NCBI GenBank assembly: GCA_003221435.1
Contig: QHRS01000120.1
Span: 1 to 6,631, forward strand
Source: Candidatus Rokuibacteriota bacterium
GTDB taxonomy: Bacteria; Methylomirabilota; Methylomirabilia; Rokubacteriales; CSP1-6
Reading direction: 5' to 3'
Length of the DNA: 6,631 nt
Under the pieces are notes generated by a model. That model had not been told where the DNA came from and did not search any database. It worked only from the letters and a program-made list of their open reading frames with translations. Position 1 is the stretch's first letter. Each line of letters begins with the position of its first letter. This document shows, one piece after another, positions 5,165-6,631 of the stretch. The position numbers and the translations under genes are program-made.

Positions 5165-5923
5165 ATGACGCGCCTCTGGGGGCTCATCCTCGGTGTCCCG
5201 GTGCTGCTGGTGGCACCGGGCGCGATACACGCGGCCGAGGGCCGCCCGATCGACTGGAACCGTCTCTCAGCCGACGGGCAGCGGCTCATCCAGCCCGTGA
5301 TCCAGAAGCCGCAGATCTCGCGGGATGTCGCCGACATCAGGTACCCGAGCCGGCGCGAGATCTGGGAGTACCTCCTCGACTACCCCGATTTCGCCGCCGA
5401 CGTCGCCCGCGTCCTGCGCGAGGGGAAATACCGCGTTCATCGCGTCGGGGACCACTACGAGGCGGACGACGGGCGCGGCGTGACCGGCATCATGAAGCCG
5501 CTGTACGCCGAGGCCGGGCGGCGCATCTTTTATCTCGAAGGACGGTACGACACGAAGTGGTTCCCCACCCTGAAGGGGCGGGCGGTCCTCGTCCTCGACA
5601 GCGACTACACGGAGCCCGCCGGCGGGACGCCGGAGGCCGACGTGAGGGTCGTGGGCTATCTGAGGATCGAGAACTTTCTCGTGGGCGCGTTGGTCGCCAT
5701 CGCCCGGGACTTCAGCGAGAAGACGTTCGAGCGCAAGGTGCGGAGGTTCTTCTCCCACGTCGAGCGCGTGAGCCGTCGCGCCTGGGAGGACCCGCAGGGG
5801 CTGGTCGATCTGCTCGCCACGCAGCCAGATCTCAATCGGGAACGGCTCGCCGAGTTTCGCCGGGTCCTGCTGAGCCAGCGCCGCGCCCCCCAGCGCGCCG
5901 CGCTGCTTGGCTCCCGCGCTTGA
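5165..5923 (+). CDS. secreted protein of unknown function
   Basis: A 252-residue protein I do not recognise. Residues 1-23 form a clear Sec signal peptide (M-T-R-L-W, hydrophobic core G-L-I-L-G-V-P-V-L-L-V, then 'IHA' before 'AEG'), predicting export to the periplasm. The mature part is mixed alpha/beta. A segment with Y-L-L-D-Y-P-D-F-A-A-D-V-A-R (about 69-82) is followed by beta-like stretches rich in Tyr, Arg and Asp ('GKYRVHRVGDHYEADDG', 'GRRIFYLEGRYDTKW', 'GRAVLVLDSDYTEP'), then a helical region containing 'RRFFSHVERVSRRAWEDP'. A START/polyketide-cyclase-like fold is possible from this strand pattern, but no motif proves it. There are no cysteines in the mature protein. The start at 5165 is preferred over the in-frame ATG at 5132 because it opens the signal peptide directly and follows the -10 box. 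It is divergent from HU and convergent with the PCP_red gene (13-nt gap). Confidence 0.85.
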   Translation: MTRLWGLILGVPVLLVAPGAIHAAEGRPIDWNRLSADGQRLIQPVIQKPQISRDVADIRYPSRREIWEYLLDYPDFAADVARVLREGKYRVHRVGDHYEADDGRGVTGIMKPLYAEAGRRIFYLEGRYDTKWFPTLKGRAVLVLDSDYTEPAGGTPEADVRVVGYLRIENFLVGALVAIARDFSEKTFERKVRRFFSHVERVSRRAWEDPQGLVDLLATQPDLNRERLAEFRRVLLSQRRAPQRAALLGSRA

Positions 5924-5936
5924 GTCCGGGCTCGCC

Positions 5937-6434
5937 CTACATTCCCAGCGCGCTGCGCGCCTCGTCCATGACCGCGTCGGTGATGACGCGGTGGCCTTTT
6001 CCCTCGGCGTAGCGCTCGATCGCCTGCCTGGCCATCGGGCGGATGAACGACGGGATCCGCTCGATGCGCGCCTCGGCGTCGGGGCTCCACCGGACACTCG
6101 CCGGAGCGGCCGCGTCGTCGCCCGGGATCATCGACGCGAACGGGCAGCCGGGGCCGCTCGGCTCCTGCCGCACGACGTCTTCGCCGGCGACGTGGACGTC
6201 GGCGGACGCGGCCATCGACGCGCGGAGGTGTTCGAACGGGCGCTCCGGCTCCGACCGGCCGCCGACCTTGACCCCGAGGCTCCGGACCAGCTGCGTTTCG
6301 AACTGGTTCGTCAGCATCGCGACCCGAAAACCGCACTCGGGGCAGCGGAAGGTAACAGTGAGCGAGCCCTCGTCGGGCCCTTCGGTCCTGAGCAGCTTCA
6401 TCGGCTCGTCGCAGTCGAGGCACAGGAATTTCAT
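5937..6434 (-). CDS. PCP_red-domain protein with N-terminal zinc-ribbon-like motif
   Basis: A 165-residue two-part protein. The N-terminus has two Cys pairs, C5-L-D-C8 and C31-P-E-C34, arranged like a zinc ribbon or rubredoxin-type knuckle. After a linker of low conservation (about 50-110, containing G-C97-P-F) comes a C-terminal domain 'WSPDAEARIERIPSFIRPM' continuing A-R-Q-A-I-E-R-Y-A and 'GHRVITDAVMDEAR' (116-165). This is the PCP_red domain (PF08369), found at the end of ChlB/BchB, the 57-kDa subunit of light-independent protochlorophyllide reductase, and also as small stand-alone proteins. No nitrogenase-like catalytic domain is present, so it is not a protochlorophyllide reductase. I infer a protein- or cofactor-binding role with bound Zn or Fe. 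It is monocistronic and convergent with the secreted-protein gene. Confidence 0.88.
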   Translation of the reverse strand: MKFLCLDCDEPMKLLRTEGPDEGSLTVTFRCPECGFRVAMLTNQFETQLVRSLGVKVGGRSEPERPFEHLRASMAASADVHVAGEDVVRQEPSGPGCPFASMIPGDDAAAPASVRWSPDAEARIERIPSFIRPMARQAIERYAEGKGHRVITDAVMDEARSALGM

Positions 6435-6443
6435 GACGTGGCC

Positions 6444-6452
6444 ATTCTATCA
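6444..6452 (-). promoter_or_regulatory. putative extended -10 promoter of the PCP_red gene (leaderless)
   Basis: On the - strand TG-A-TAGAAT, with TAGAAT matching five of six bases, ends 9 nt before the ATG at 6434. No -35 is apparent and the gap GGCCACGTC holds no Shine-Dalgarno. Confidence 0.55.
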
Positions 6453-6631
6453 CCGGGTCCGCGGGCTTCGCCGGGGGCAGTGGGGCCGGGCGCTGAAAAG
6501 TTTGGGCCCTTAACGCTTCCGGGATCGGGACGTGACTACGTGCAGTGACGGACGCCGCGCTGCGACTCCAGCACTGTCACCATTGAACGCACTCGTCGAT
6601 CTCAATCATGGCTCCCGCTAGCCGGAGGCCC
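6453..6631. other. window end with no supported gene
   Basis: These 179 nt carry no convincing coding sequence, tRNA or terminator on either strand. An imperfect inverted repeat, CGTGACT ... AGTGACG (6531-6550, one mismatch between arms), could be an operator, but this is weak. An ATG at 6608 opens a frame to the window edge, too short to judge. Confidence 0.5.

Noticed and set aside
5656..6453. 265-codon - strand open frame over the PCP_red gene and the end of the secreted-protein gene
   Set aside because: It runs across two convergent genes, each with its own support. The product is Arg/Pro/Ala-rich shadow sequence.
6577..6609. Second Sec candidate: - strand ATG at 6609 with a TGA after ten codons
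   Set aside because: The residues around the TGA do not form a redox motif or any family I recognise, and the downstream frame is a shadow of the PCP_red gene region.

Overview
This is a GC-rich, densely packed bacterial chromosomal window with short intergenic gaps. The gene content (paired LLM flavin-dependent oxidoreductases, a SWIB-like small protein, a stand-alone PCP_red protein, an apparent selenoprotein) suggests an uncultured soil or groundwater lineage of the Methylomirabilota/Rokubacteria type. That placement is inferred from gene style only; there is no rRNA or other marker to prove it. I see no mobile element, CRISPR array, tRNA or rRNA.

Left part (1-2796, + strand): the end of a catabolic-looking operon. 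It holds a 5'-truncated LLM-class (luciferase-like) flavin monooxygenase, an alpha/beta hydrolase overlapping it by ATGA, and a second, complete LLM oxidoreductase 25 nt further on. The hydrolase keeps the Asp and His of the triad but has Phe where the nucleophile Ser should be.

Middle (2797-3898, + strand): an approximately 165-nt gap with a probable promoter, then a 53-residue protein that matches only the first half of a SWIB domain and is closed by a textbook intrinsic terminator. Directly after it comes the main discovery: a 121-codon gene (3195-3560) with an in-frame TGA at codon 11. The TGA falls exactly at the first redox Cys of a thioredoxin-fold (ArsC/Spx/glutaredoxin-like) CxxC motif, giving U-P-T-C. 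A perfect 8-bp hairpin with a G-led GUU loop begins 15 nt after the TGA and has the geometry of a bacterial SECIS. A ChrR-like cupin overlaps the end of this gene by ATGA, so the two are very likely co-expressed.

Right part (3937-6434): on the - strand, an HU-type nucleoid protein is followed after 16 nt by a short secreted DD-carboxypeptidase (peptidase S11). Divergent from HU, with overlapping promoters in 42 nt, is a secreted protein of unknown function. Convergent with that is a - strand protein with a four-cysteine zinc-ribbon-like N-terminus and a C-terminal PCP_red (light-independent protochlorophyllide reductase-like) domain. The last ~200 nt hold only the promoter of that gene and no supported gene.

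A pattern across the window: four genes that begin transcription units (selenoprotein, HU, secreted protein, PCP_red protein) have a -10-like hexamer ending exactly 9 nt before the start codon and no Shine-Dalgarno. A fifth, dacA-like, has a 6-nt gap. These look like leaderless mRNAs. Operon-internal genes and the SWIB-like gene have good Shine-Dalgarno sites instead.
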